Below, in pieces: positions 9,049-19,446 of a DNA stretch of 64,000 nt. Origin of the DNA: Allomyces arbusculus (taxonomy: Eukaryota; Blastocladiomycota; Blastocladiomycetes; Blastocladiales; Blastocladiaceae). The notes under the pieces were generated by a model. It did no database searches. It was not told the DNA's origin and was given only the letters and a program-made list of their open reading frames with translations. The translations under genes were made by a program, and so were the position numbers. Where the stretch lies: contig JADHYV010000034.1 of NCBI GenBank assembly GCA_027604705.1, forward strand, positions 1-64,000, in the 5' to 3' direction. Within the stretch, counting starts at the first letter, position 1. Every line of letters begins with the position of its first letter.

Positions 9049-10571
9049 TCACGCGCGGCCGGTGCGACGCGCCGTGCTGGTTGAAGTCGTGGATCAGGCG
9101 GCGGGGCAACAGTACGGGGTCGTAGCAGTCGGCAGCGGGCAGGACGGCAATCACCATGCCGGTCGCGGCAGCGGAGAGCGGGTGCAGACGGGCGCCAGAT
9201 TCGCGGGCTCCAAGGGATGATCAGTTCGCGTCGGCAGGGACCTTTCTCAGTGCCGCCGCCGGTGTAGAATCGGGATCGCGGCGTGGTACTTGGTAATATA
9301 ATCTCGCACACCGTTGGCTTCTTGTCCACTTAAATTCGATCCGCTTGTTGTCACGAAATCAACCGTGCACTGGCTCGAATTGCAGCCACTCGCCCGCGCA
9401 AGCTCGATCTCGGGTCAATACAGCAGATCAGGCGCGTTCCTCGAGGGGTATTGGATCCACGCGCTGTTCTCTGCGGGGAGGCCGCGTGCTGCAGCAAGTT
9501 GTCGTGGTCGTGGTCGTGGTCGTGGTGGCCGTGGCCGTGATCGGCCGTTGCGAGTGATCGCGACGACGGCGGTGGCAGTCTGTTGCGGCGGGTCGCGTGC
9601 GGCCACATGACCCATCGACCTGTGGACGAATGTGGCTGCAAATGACCTTGATTTCCCTGATTTGCCCCATTCGGCGTGCAAATCACTTGATCTGCCCCTT
9701 GGATCGCTGGGACTTGGGAGACGAGCAAGAGAGACGTGTGCGTTCTGTGCTTTCCGTGACTTGCTCGCACTTGTGAGCCGCCGTTAGCGGCAGACCAATT
9801 CATTCCGATAGGCGGTAATTTCCCGCCAACCTGCTGCAGCGCTTTCTCCTCGTGCTGCATGATTCGACCCGACACGGCAAGACGCGCGCACTGACGACCA
9901 CCAGGGATTAACGACATCCAGCAGCGAGCCAAAACAATCAGCAAAGACTAACAAGGACCACGGCGACCAGACCGTGTCCACGGCGCACAATACTCTCCTG
10001 ACGCGACCGGCATTGTGGTGCCTAGCGCGCACAGCTTTTGTGTGCCTCGAGCTGGCTCGGGCGCACCATGAAACCAACCAAACCTATGGACGATGTGCGC
10101 GGCTTCTCGAGGCACGTTTTGGCTTGGTCCAACACGCTGCATCTCTTCAAGAGATCGAGGAGAGCGTACTCTCCCGTCTCTCCACCGTGTTCTACGCCGA
10201 AGAGTGCGCATATTCGACGAGAACTGGCCGAGCTGACGCCTAAACGGTCGTGGAATTTTCGCACCCAGTAGAAGTCCGCGCTCGCGGAAACCCATCCACC
10301 CCGAATGGCGAAGTCGGGAGACCTCGTCGGAATCCCTCGTGGTTAATGACCAGCCGGCCTCGGTCGACTCGGCGAGCGGCCACCTCTGGCAGAACACGAG
10401 TACTGTTGCACCGAGTCTAGGCACCTCAGAGAACTGCAGCGGCTCGACCATGGCGGGCGCGCCGTTTCGGTGTGATTCGCCGCCGCCGCTATCTGTCGGT
10501 CCGTCCTGCGCTTGCACTGGGGGGGCGGGGGAGCACCTAGTGCCCTGACGTGACTAACGAACGATGTTGCG
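9049..10571. other. Divergent intergenic region
   Basis: Separates the PPR-like gene (minus) from the MFSD1-like gene (plus), so it should hold two promoters. It contains a GTCGTG-type simple repeat at 9501-9540. A 90-codon open frame at 9974-10243 reads as amphipathic helices but lacks an ATG and the strong G/C third-position bias of real genes here. No gene is supported. Confidence 0.5.
9501..9540. repeat. GTGGTC/GTGGCC simple repeat
   Basis: About six imperfect hexamers of the form GTGGTC turning into GTGGCC. Confidence 0.7.
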
Positions 10572-13168
10572 ATGGATTCAGGCTGTGGTGGTGGCGTGAA
10601 CGACGGGTACAGCTTTGACCCGGGACCACTCAACCGATTGCCCCCACTGGATCTCGACGATAGCTGCGAGTCGGTGCTCGTCGTGAATCCAGAGTCCAAC
10701 TTACGCTGGTTCGCCCTGCTGCTCTGCTGTTTTCTGCTCTTTGGAAACTATTACGGTACTACTTTGCTCCTCCCCGGATTGACCGTTCGACCTGCCTCTC
10801 ACGGAATTCTCTTTCCCGCGAATAGCCTACGACAACCCCGCTGGTGTGCTTTCTCACTCTACATTCTATCACCTGGCTGATCCCAACCGCCGCCAAGGTA
10901 ATGCTAACTTTTCCTCCCTTGTGCCGAGTAGCGCTGTCGGTCCAATTGCACGAATACCTGGACATCCCCTACGAGACATTTGCCTACTATCTCAACCTGT
11001 TCTACGCCGTGTACAGCTTGCCCAACGTATTTTTGACCCTCGTGAGCGGCATGCTCATGGACAAGTTTGGCGTGCACCGCGTCTTGTTGCTGCTGTCAGC
11101 CTGTGTCTGTTTTGGCCAGCTCGTGTTTACGCTCGGCGTCGAGGCCAAGAGTTTGCCCGTCATGCTTGTCGGACGCATCTTTTTCGGGATTGGCGGCGAG
11201 TCGGTTGGTGTCGCGCAGGCCAGTATCACGACCGCGTGGTTTCGGTAAGTCATGTTGTTGTCGTTTCGAACCGTCCTCGACGTCCCCTTGCTGACGTGTC
11301 CTCATACCTTTGGCAGAAACAAGGAGCTCGCGTTTGCGCTCGGCATTAACCTGTGCGTCGCGCGGCTCGGGTCGGTCGTGAACGCGTTTTTGACGCCGCG
11401 GCTCGCCGTCGAGTTTGGCGTCCCCATGTCGGTCTGGTCCGGGTTCCTGTTCTGCATGATGTCGTTTATTGCCGGCACCCTGCTCGTTTTTGTGATTGGC
11501 ACGGCGAGCCAGGACGTGGCCGTGCCCGCCGAGTGCGCGAGCATCGCCGCGTGCCGGTCGGGCGCTGACATGGACGCCGCTGACAACTGCCCCGAGTGCC
11601 AATTGGAAGCGGTGACCTCGTTGGCAGGCGATTCGTGCGAGCGTGCGGCACTCATGTGCCCGCACGGTAAGCCCACAAGCATCCTGCCTGCAGCAACGGC
11701 GGCAACGGTCACGCTTGTTGACGAGATCACATCCCCGTCGTGGCGCGACCTGCCGGCCTCGTTTTACGTGCTGTGTCTCGTGTGCATTCTGCTGTACGGC
11801 ACCGTCGTCCCCTTCAACGCTGTGGCTTCGGAATTCCTGCAAGCCAAGTGGTTCCCCGGGGACCCGACAACTGCGGGCATGGTCATGTCGACGCCCGACT
11901 CGGTCTCGGCGGTCCTCGTGCCCATCATGGGGTTCCTGATCGACCGGTACGGCCGGCGGTGCTCGTCGATGATGGTCTGTGCGATCCTGATTGCGCTCGC
12001 GCACGCAGCGCTCGCGTTTATTCCCGCCACCGACATGCACCCACTCGCCGCGCTCCTCCCACTGGGCGTCGCCTACTCGCTGTACGGCACGGCCATGTGG
12101 CCGTCGATTGCGTGCCTAGTCCACGACGCGAATCTGGTCGGGACGGCGTACGGGATCGCGACCGCCGCGCTGAACGCGAGCTTGACGCTCGTGCCCGTGG
12201 CCGTGGCCGCGATTCTCGTGTCGTCGTCGTCGTCTTCCGCCGCGCCCGCTGATGGAGAAGTATCGCCACCGCCGCTCGCGCGTTACGTGGCTGTCGAGAC
12301 CTTTTTCGCGTCGCTCGCGGTCGCTGGTTTCGTTGCCGCCTTGGCGCTTTACGTCATGGACGCGCGCTGCGGCGGGTTCTTGGAAACCGGCGGCACCGTC
12401 GTGCCCCCGCTGCCACCCGTCATTCCCTCCGACGAGGAAAACGCCATTGCCGCGATGATCCGGCTCCCCATCAGCGCGCGCGCCTCGATCCGGTCGCGTC
12501 ACGCAACTGCGACCACGACCGCCACGACCATCGGGCGGTCCGGGACATGGACCCCGCTCCTGTTCCACCCGATGCTGCGTTCCGCGAGCCAGGGGACACT
12601 CGTGGCGGCGCTCGCGGCACAGGGGGCTGCGGGCCCGGTTACCCCTACGGTGGCGGCGACGCACGCGCGAGTTGCGAGCCTGCGCTTGCGGCATGCGAGT
12701 TCGGTCATGTCGTTGCCGACTGGTCAGGCGCGGCGTTCCGGGGGACGAGGCCTGGCGCGGACATTGTCAGCGATGCCCGGGTCGTCGTCATCGCGCGCGT
12801 GGGGGTCGTCGCGCGGTGTGTCGCGAGCAGCGACGGCCGTCGGGCCGGCGTCGGCGTCGGGGGCGGTGACACCCGTGGTGGGAAGGACAAGCGAGCGTGA
12901 TTCACATCGCGTGGGAGGGCGGCGCGCACCGACGGCACCAGCTGGGGACACAGTGAGTGGGGGTGGGATTCCAGTGCGCGACGTGTTTGCGGCAGCGTAT
13001 TGGGCGGGACGGGCGGGGGAACAGGGTGGAGAAGACCAGAAAGCGGGGCGTGGTGCGAACGCCGGGGAGGACGCGCCGCGGTGGTGGCTCGCGGATCAGG
13101 GCGGGCCGAGTGGCAGTAGTCCAGACGAGCACGGCGGGAACGGTGGTGGGACTGCAGATCGCGAGTGA
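10572..13168 (+). CDS. MFSD1-like major facilitator transporter
   Basis: Predicted exons 10572-10755, 10826-10843, 10932-11244 and 11317-13168; 788 residues. The second exon is only 18 bases, and with it the reading is GNYYAYDNPAALSVQL, matching the MFSD1 family where the first membrane helix runs into the first loop. Later signatures are LFYAVYSLPN, GMLMDKFGVHR, GRIFFGIGGES.GVAQ and the WFRNKELAFALG segment after helix 4. MFSD1 proteins are lysosomal/vacuolar dipeptide exporters; I infer the same location. About twelve membrane segments end near residue 420. The remaining C-terminal tail is long, Ser/Ala/Gly/Arg-rich, probably disordered and unusual for the family. The intron at 11245 has a classic GTAAGT donor. 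Confidence 0.8.
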
Positions 13169-14078
13169 CGTGAAGCGTGTCATGAGCGCTGCGGACACGC
13201 GCAGCAGGAGGCAAGATATCAGTGCATACCGACCCGAGCGTGTGGTGTGAAGCATGGCGTGAGCAGCAGCTGAGCGCAGCGTAAGAACATGGTCGTGCTG
13301 AGAGTGGACATAAGCACCGTCAGGTAGCGTCACATCGCATCAGGGCGCGTCACCACGCATCAGGGAGGGGGTGCCGACGGGCGGAGGAGGCCAACGCCCA
13401 TGTGCGCGGAGTTGCGCGGAGTTGCTGCAAGATGAAATGAATTGCGGCCCGCTGGGAGACGCGTGCGCGAGACAGCGTGATCTGCGCGCATCAACGGACG
13501 CCGCCAACGCGCCGCCAGTGCTCGCGCCGCTGCCCTGGCAGAAGCGCAGAGGCGTGTGCCAAGCTGGTTCGGGCGTGCTGGACAGCAGCAGCACCACCAC
13601 CAGCGGGCCGCAACGGCGGGCGTGGTGACCAGCTGGGAGGGCGGGACGGCGACGACAGCGACGACGGCCTCCGGTCGGACTGCCAGGGATGTGCACCGAC
13701 GCCGTCGGCCCGTCCCCGCCAACGGGCAAGGTTGTGATCTTCTCTAGCGGCCATCAACCAACCTTCACCTTCTCTTGCCACCTGGTTCGGCTCGCCCACA
13801 TTTCCTGGCCGCCTCGGCACTGCTCGGCCCCCATCCGTCCCCCATCCTCCCACTCTCGACTATCAGTACAAAGCACGCGCAGAACGTCCGCGACGCTCGT
13901 TCTCCCCAATCTGCCCACTCTCCCCCACTCGCCGCCACCAACTCCGCGCACGACCTGCGCTGCCCGCCACTCCTGTCACCGGTCGTCTCGCGAGCTGTCG
14001 TCGCCGTTCATATTCGTCGGCTTGCCACCGGCAATCTTTCGCTCTGCACCCGCCGACAACCCCTCGCCATCAGCGACC
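13169..14078. other. Intergenic and desaturase 5' leader
   Basis: Bases 13750-14078 are pyrimidine-rich and open upstream of the desaturase ATG, which looks like a transcribed leader. No gene seen in 13169-13750; long frames on both strands are GC-driven. Confidence 0.5.
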
Positions 14079-15455
14079 ATGGCGCCGCCCGCCGCCGTCA
14101 TGATCACGGACACTGAGGTGCCCGAGCTGCTCGCAGCCCTGCGCCGCCGCACGCGCACCGCCAGCAACTTTGGCAAGGGCCAAGTCGACTCGGGCGTCGA
14201 CAGTGAAGTCATCGTCGACCTCAAGCCGAGCTCAAGCGCGCCCGCCGCGCTCTCGCTCGCCGAGGAGCAGGCACGCGCCGAGGCGCAAGAGGACGCAGCA
14301 TTGCTGGCCGACCCGAACGCCGAAGTAGCGCCCGACACGCCCGCTGCCAAGCACCCCGAGTCGCTGCCCGTGCCCGTTGGGCCGCAACTCGCCTGGCTCG
14401 ACCCGTATCTGATCCCGCTGCTCGTCGACCCGCGCGACACGGTCTTTGTCAAGACGTCCATGTGGCTCTCGATTGGCGTGCTCTCGGCGCTCTACCTCGT
14501 GCTTGTCCAGTTCACGTGGCTGCATTTTGCGCTGCACGCGGCGTGGGTCGCCAAGTACGCGACGACGTTTGTGCTGATGCTGCACTGCGTGTGCCATCGC
14601 CCTCTCTACCGCCGCACGGCGCCCGCACCGCTGCACTGGTGGGTGCCGTACTTCCTTGCGCCGTTCTACGGGCATACGTGGGAGACGTTCTACTGGCACC
14701 ACATCAAGCACCACCACATCGAGGACAATGGGCCGAACGATTTGTCGTGCACGCTGCACTACCAGCGCGACAACTTCTTCCACTTTCTCCACTACTTTTT
14801 CCGGTTCCTGTTCTTCACGCCGATTGAGTTGACGCTCTACTTTGCGCGCAAGGGGTGGTATTCGTCGGCGATCCGGCTCGCGTGCATGGAGACCGGCTCG
14901 TGGGTCCATTACGCGACGCTGACTTACCTTGGCATGACCTACGGGTACAACACGTCGGTCCTGCCTGGTCTGTTGACGCTCGTGCTGCCCGTGGTGCTGA
15001 TGCGGTTCGGCATGATGTCCGGCAACTGGGCCCAGCACTCGTTTGTGGACCCGACGCGCGCCGACTGCGACTACGTGCAGTCGCTGACGTGCATCGACAA
15101 CCACTACAATGCGATTGCGTTCAACGACGGGTACCACACGTCGCACCACTTGCACCCGCGCCGCCACTGGGCTGACCACCCGGCCAACCTCGTGACGCAC
15201 GCACACGAGTACGGCAAGCAAGGCACGATCGTCTTCCGCGGCATCGACTTCCACGAGACGTGGTGGCTGCTCATGACCAAGAACTATGACCGGTTGGCCA
15301 AGTGCTACGTGCACATGGACCTCGACTCGCCGCGGCCCGCGCAGCACGAGATTGTGGCCTTGCTCAAGGACCGCACGCGCCGCATGTCGGACCAAGAGAT
15401 TGCAAAGTACTACTCGCCCGAGGCGCGCGCCGCACGGCTCGCTAAGACCAACTAG
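14079..15455 (+). CDS. Membrane fatty acid desaturase family protein
   Basis: Single exon, 458 residues from the ATG in GCGACCATGG. The FA-desaturase domain covers about residues 105-420. Three histidine boxes bind the di-iron centre: HCVCH (169-173), HHIKHHH (207-213) and HTSHHLHPRRH (353-363), with the accessory NWAQH (316-320). Hydrophobic helices flank them. HHIKHHHIEDNGPNDLSC puts it with an uncharacterised desaturase group found in algae, protists and some fungi rather than the classical delta-9 or delta-12 enzymes; there is no fused cytochrome b5. Substrate and regiospecificity cannot be read from sequence. The first 100 residues are polar and Ala/Glu-rich, probably a cytosolic extension. 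Codon use is strongly G/C-ending, as in the neighbours. Confidence 0.85.
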   Translation: MAPPAAVMITDTEVPELLAALRRRTRTASNFGKGQVDSGVDSEVIVDLKPSSSAPAALSLAEEQARAEAQEDAALLADPNAEVAPDTPAAKHPESLPVPVGPQLAWLDPYLIPLLVDPRDTVFVKTSMWLSIGVLSALYLVLVQFTWLHFALHAAWVAKYATTFVLMLHCVCHRPLYRRTAPAPLHWWVPYFLAPFYGHTWETFYWHHIKHHHIEDNGPNDLSCTLHYQRDNFFHFLHYFFRFLFFTPIELTLYFARKGWYSSAIRLACMETGSWVHYATLTYLGMTYGYNTSVLPGLLTLVLPVVLMRFGMMSGNWAQHSFVDPTRADCDYVQSLTCIDNHYNAIAFNDGYHTSHHLHPRRHWADHPANLVTHAHEYGKQGTIVFRGIDFHETWWLLMTKNYDRLAKCYVHMDLDSPRPAQHEIVALLKDRTRRMSDQEIAKYYSPEARAARLAKTN

Positions 15456-15867
15456 ACATTTGTCGGTTTGTTCGAGTTTCGTTTTTTGTTTTTTCGCTTG
15501 CGTGCGCTCGCTCATGTTCGGTTGATTGGATTTCGAAATTTGGTTTGCTGGAGATGTTGCGCGTCTCTTGCTCTTGCTTCTGCATCACTTTTCTCCTCCT
15601 GTGCATTGCCCCCCCTTCGACCGTCGTGGCCGTTCCCGGTATATATTGTCCATCGCCTTCTCGTAATGTTGATTGCTAGCGAACGGAGATCGACGAGACA
15701 AGGTCAAAGGTAGAGAAACAAAGAAGTCGGCAGTCAGTGCAGATTTGGCCGGAGCTTGTCGCGACCGATCACATCAGTTGTATGCAGTCACTGACTTGGC
15801 TTCACCTCTTCGGCACCGTTGGCTAGACCACCACCACCACGTTCACGCTCCTGCAACCTCACCAAGC
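15456..15867. other. Intergenic, promoter of the VPS9 gene
   Basis: T-rich 3' flank of the desaturase up to about 15550, then a TATATATT box at 15640-15647 upstream of the VPS9-type gene. Nothing else seen. Confidence 0.5.
15640..15647 (+). promoter_or_regulatory. TATA-like box upstream of the VPS9 gene
   Basis: TATATATT, 221 bases before the proposed ATG at 15868. Placement is plausible, but the start site is not known. Confidence 0.4.
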
Positions 15868-18663
15868 ATGCCCGACTTACCGCAGCGGTCCGCATCCGCT
15901 GCGAGCGGCCGCGCGCCATCGACGCCCGTGCAGCCGCTGATCCAGCTCGACTCGAGCGCACCCAGCTGTCCAGCCGCCGCCGCCGCTCAGCTTCCCAACC
16001 CGTCCAGCCCCGGTGATGACGACGCGCGGACGGCGACCGTTGACGACGAGACGATTGCTCGGTAATGAATGACGCTTTTCTTGCGGATCGACCCTGCGGT
16101 CTTCGTTCCAAGCGCGGATTGGCGCTGACTTATGTAGACTTGGCACCGACGATTAATAGTCTTCTGCAGCAAGAATACGACGAAGAGGCACGCCAACTCG
16201 CTGAACATGAGCGGCACGCGCAAATGGCAGCGCGCGCGGCTGCACGGCGACCCATGGAGCTTGAGACGGCGGGGAGTCCTGGCGACGCGTACCCTGGCAA
16301 CGTGCCGCTGTACGTGTGAGCTCTGCCGTGTTGGAGCGTGGTTTTGCGGTTCCTGAACGTTGTCTGTGCCAAAGTAGCGAGCCGGCACGACACCGGTCCG
16401 GATCTACCGCAAGTGCGACGGGCGGTGGTGGGTTCTCAATGGTTGAGGCGCGCGACGTGGTTAAGACCAAGATCACCGACCTGATTACGCTCATCAAGTC
16501 CGAAGCGCAGCGCGCGGGCCAGCCGCTCTCGGCACTGCAGACACCGACGAGTCCATCGGCCAGTACGCCAAGTCTCATTTCCTCGCGAAACCTCCTTGTA
16601 CGAAACTTGGTGTCTGACGTGTGTTGATACTCCCCACCCCCACCCCCCCCCCCCCCCCACCCCATCCCCCCACGCGATGACAGCCAACGTGGCCATCGAC
16701 CGTGCAACCGACCTGCCGCTCGTGAGCCCGAACCCGGCCGCCGCGACCGCGACAGCATCTGCGTCGTTTCCTGCACCCAGCACCTCCTCCTCTTCTTCTT
16801 CTCCTGCACCCGTCCCCTTCGATTTCGGCCATTTCCTCGAACAGATGCGCGATCGGCGCGCGTTGCCGTTGACCAAGTATTTTCGCAGTTTCCTTCGCGA
16901 GTTCACCAAGCGCGGATGGACCGTCACCGAGCAGGTCAAAATCGTGCACGACTTTCTCGAGTTCATGACGGTACAGACGAGCAAGAACGAGTTGTTTGCA
17001 AACGCGTCGGACCAGGAACTCGAAAATGCGCGCGAAGGGATGGAGAAATTGCTGATGAATAAGCTCTACTCGCAGTACGTACTCTTACTGTGTGGTTGGT
17101 CATGGGGAGCGCGACGCTGACGATTGGGTGTTGTTCTTGCAGCACGTTTTCGCCGCCGACGGCCGACGATGCGGTCAAGGACGAGGTGCTCTACAAGAGG
17201 ATCTCGATCTTGCAGTGGATCGAGTTGCGGCATCTGGACGTGAACGTGGACATGAATGTCGCGGGCCCGTTCTTGCGTGTTGCGCAAAAGGGTACGGCTG
17301 TGCTTGCCGACCACATCGATGGTATGACAATCATCGCTCATTGATGGTTGCGCACGCGCGTAGAGCTGCTCAAGATCAACGACTACAAGGCACCGCGCGA
17401 CAAGCTCATCTGCATTCTCAACTCGTGCAAAGTGATTTTCGGTACGCGTCGAGCTGCTTGCACGAACGTGCACGGCGAGCTGACTTTGACCCTCGTCGAC
17501 GTGCTTTCCAGGTCTGATCAAGCAAACGTCGCAGGCCGAGACGGCCGACAGTTTCCTGCCGCTGCTCATTTTTGTCACGATGCAGGCCAACCCGCCCAAG
17601 CTCATTTCCAATGTCCAGTGCGTGTCCGCGTTTGTGTCCTCGGATCGCTAGCGCGGCGTCGTCACCTCCATCCCTCCCTCTCTCGCTGACTCTCCTTCTA
17701 CACCCGCTCCGTAGGTACATCACCCGCTTCCGCAACCCGACCAAGCTCCAATCCGAGGCCGGGTACTACCTGACGCACCTGCAGGGTGCAATTCACTTTA
17801 TCGAGTCTCTCGATCACACGTCACTCTCCATCGACAAAGCCGAGTTCGACGCGGCAATTGAAGCGCGAATGGCCGCCATTGACGAAGAGGAGGCCGAGGC
17901 ACGCGCGCGAGCCGTGCTCGCGACGCTCGACTCGTCATCGTCGTCGGGCCTCGCGCCATCCACGTCCGCAAGCGCAGCGTCGGCCGCATCGGCGCCACTG
18001 ATCAGCAATCCGCGGCTCGAGCAGATTGCGGCGACGGCCAAGAAACCGATCGAGTTACTGTCACGCTGGTGGCAAGACGCAGTCGCGTCGCCGTCCCCGC
18101 CTCCGCCGGCGGCAGCGCCAACGGACCACGCGGCGTCGTTTGCGCGGCACGCGCAGAACTCGGCTGCGGCGCGTGCGCCAACGACCGCCACGGGCCCCGT
18201 GCGTGCACACCACGAGCTCGTCGCGGTGCCCTCGCCGACAGGAGGCACCCGGATCGTGGACGCAGCGGCCGCTGACGAGGAGGAGGATTATGAGCTGCAG
18301 CTGGCCATGGCCATGAGCGCGTCGCTTGAAGACGACCGGCGCAAGTGGGAAGCGGTCCCAGATGAGTTGCTGGCGGTGGAGTGCGGCACGGCGGCGGGCG
18401 GGTCTGCAGCGTCAGCGTCACCCGCGGGGGCGGCGCGGTCGAGTTCGGCGCCGCAGGAGGATGACCTGGCCGGGTTTTCGCTGCAGGCGTCGGCGGCGGC
18501 AGCAGCGGCGGCGATTGTAGTGCTTCCCAGTGGTGCAGACGCGTCGGCACAGGCGGGTGACGATCCGGGGATGGCGAATGCGGGTGCAGCTGGCGAAGGG
18601 TCGGCTCCGGTGGAGGGAGCCGACGCGGCGACGGCGGGTGCAGGGTACCAGTTGCTAATTTGA
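15868..18663 (+). CDS. VPS9-domain Rab5 exchange factor (Rabex-5/Vps9 type) with UIM
   Basis: Eight predicted exons: 15868-16061, 16160-16309, 16378-16562, 16684-17074, 17143-17291, 17364-17441, 17512-17617, 17715-18663; 733 residues. The helical-bundle segment starts at FDFGHFLEQMRDRRALPL (about residue 224) and runs through KYFRSFLREFTKRGW, EQVKIVHDFLEFM and NAREGMEKLLMNKLY. The VPS9 domain follows, with the catalytic-core strings DEVLYKRISILQWI, DYKAPRDKLICILNSCKVIF and ADSFLPLLIFVTMQANPP. These proteins load GTP on Rab5-type GTPases on early endosomes. A ubiquitin-interacting motif (EEDYELQLAMAMSASLEDD, about 605-627) suggests recruitment to ubiquitinated cargo. The N-terminal 175 residues are low complexity with a short coiled coil. 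Exons 1-3 are less certain than exons 4-8, where protein continuity fixes every junction. Confidence 0.82.
16631..16672. repeat. C-rich tract before a 3' splice site
   Basis: An almost pure C run inside the third intron of the VPS9 gene, ending shortly before the acceptor ACAG at 16683. It takes the place of the usual T-rich polypyrimidine tract. Confidence 0.75.
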
Positions 18664-19155
18664 ATATGGAGGCGTGTGTCGGCTCACCGTACTTTGAACG
18701 CGTCGCGGCTGGCCCGAGGCGTGTAAGGGCTCGAGTGTGGGCAGGCCGGGTCTCCGGTTTGCCGATCCGCCATGCCACTTGACGGCACGCGTGCATCTTG
18801 GTTTCAATATACCTCTCCACCCGTTTGGTGTGCCCTGTGCTCCCTGCGAGCGAGGACTAGGGAGAGCAGAGTCTAAAATTGTCTTCCGCATGAGGGCGAC
18901 TGCTGCGACGCGTGGTCAGCGGCTCGGTGCCGTGGCACGTGACGTGATCAACAACAGTGCAACCACTTCTGATCACGGCTGTCGCGCGTGTTGTGGTCGC
19001 CCGTGCTGTGCCCCACGTTGCCCTGGATTTGTTGCAAGTGCCCGGCCCTTCCTCCCCAGCTGGACCAACCATCCCCGACGCACCTCGACACCTCGACGTG
19101 CTCGACAAAATCCACGCTCAGCAAGCAGCAGCAGCATCAACAATCCAACCACCAA
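18664..19155. other. Intergenic, leader of the repeat-bearing PPR gene
   Basis: 3' flank of the VPS9 gene and 5' region of the next gene. Nothing gene-like apart from GC-driven open frames. Confidence 0.5.
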
Positions 19156-19411
19156 ATGCTGTCCCGCTTCGCCCCCTCGGCGCTCCTGCGCACCAACACG
19201 GCCACGCCCGCCGTCGCCGCCGTCGCTGCCCGTGCCAGTGCCGCGCTGCGCTTCTTCGGGTATATTACCCCTGCTCAACCTGACCCGGCCACGACTGAAC
19301 GTGCAGGGTCGCAGCCCTCGTGCTGAGCCTTGGCCAAAAGTACTCTGCCTTGCCGTTCCGTTCTGATCCATTGTGCTCTCTTGGTTTCCTAGCGACGATG
19401 CCAACGACAGT

Positions 19412-19446
<35 letters not shown>

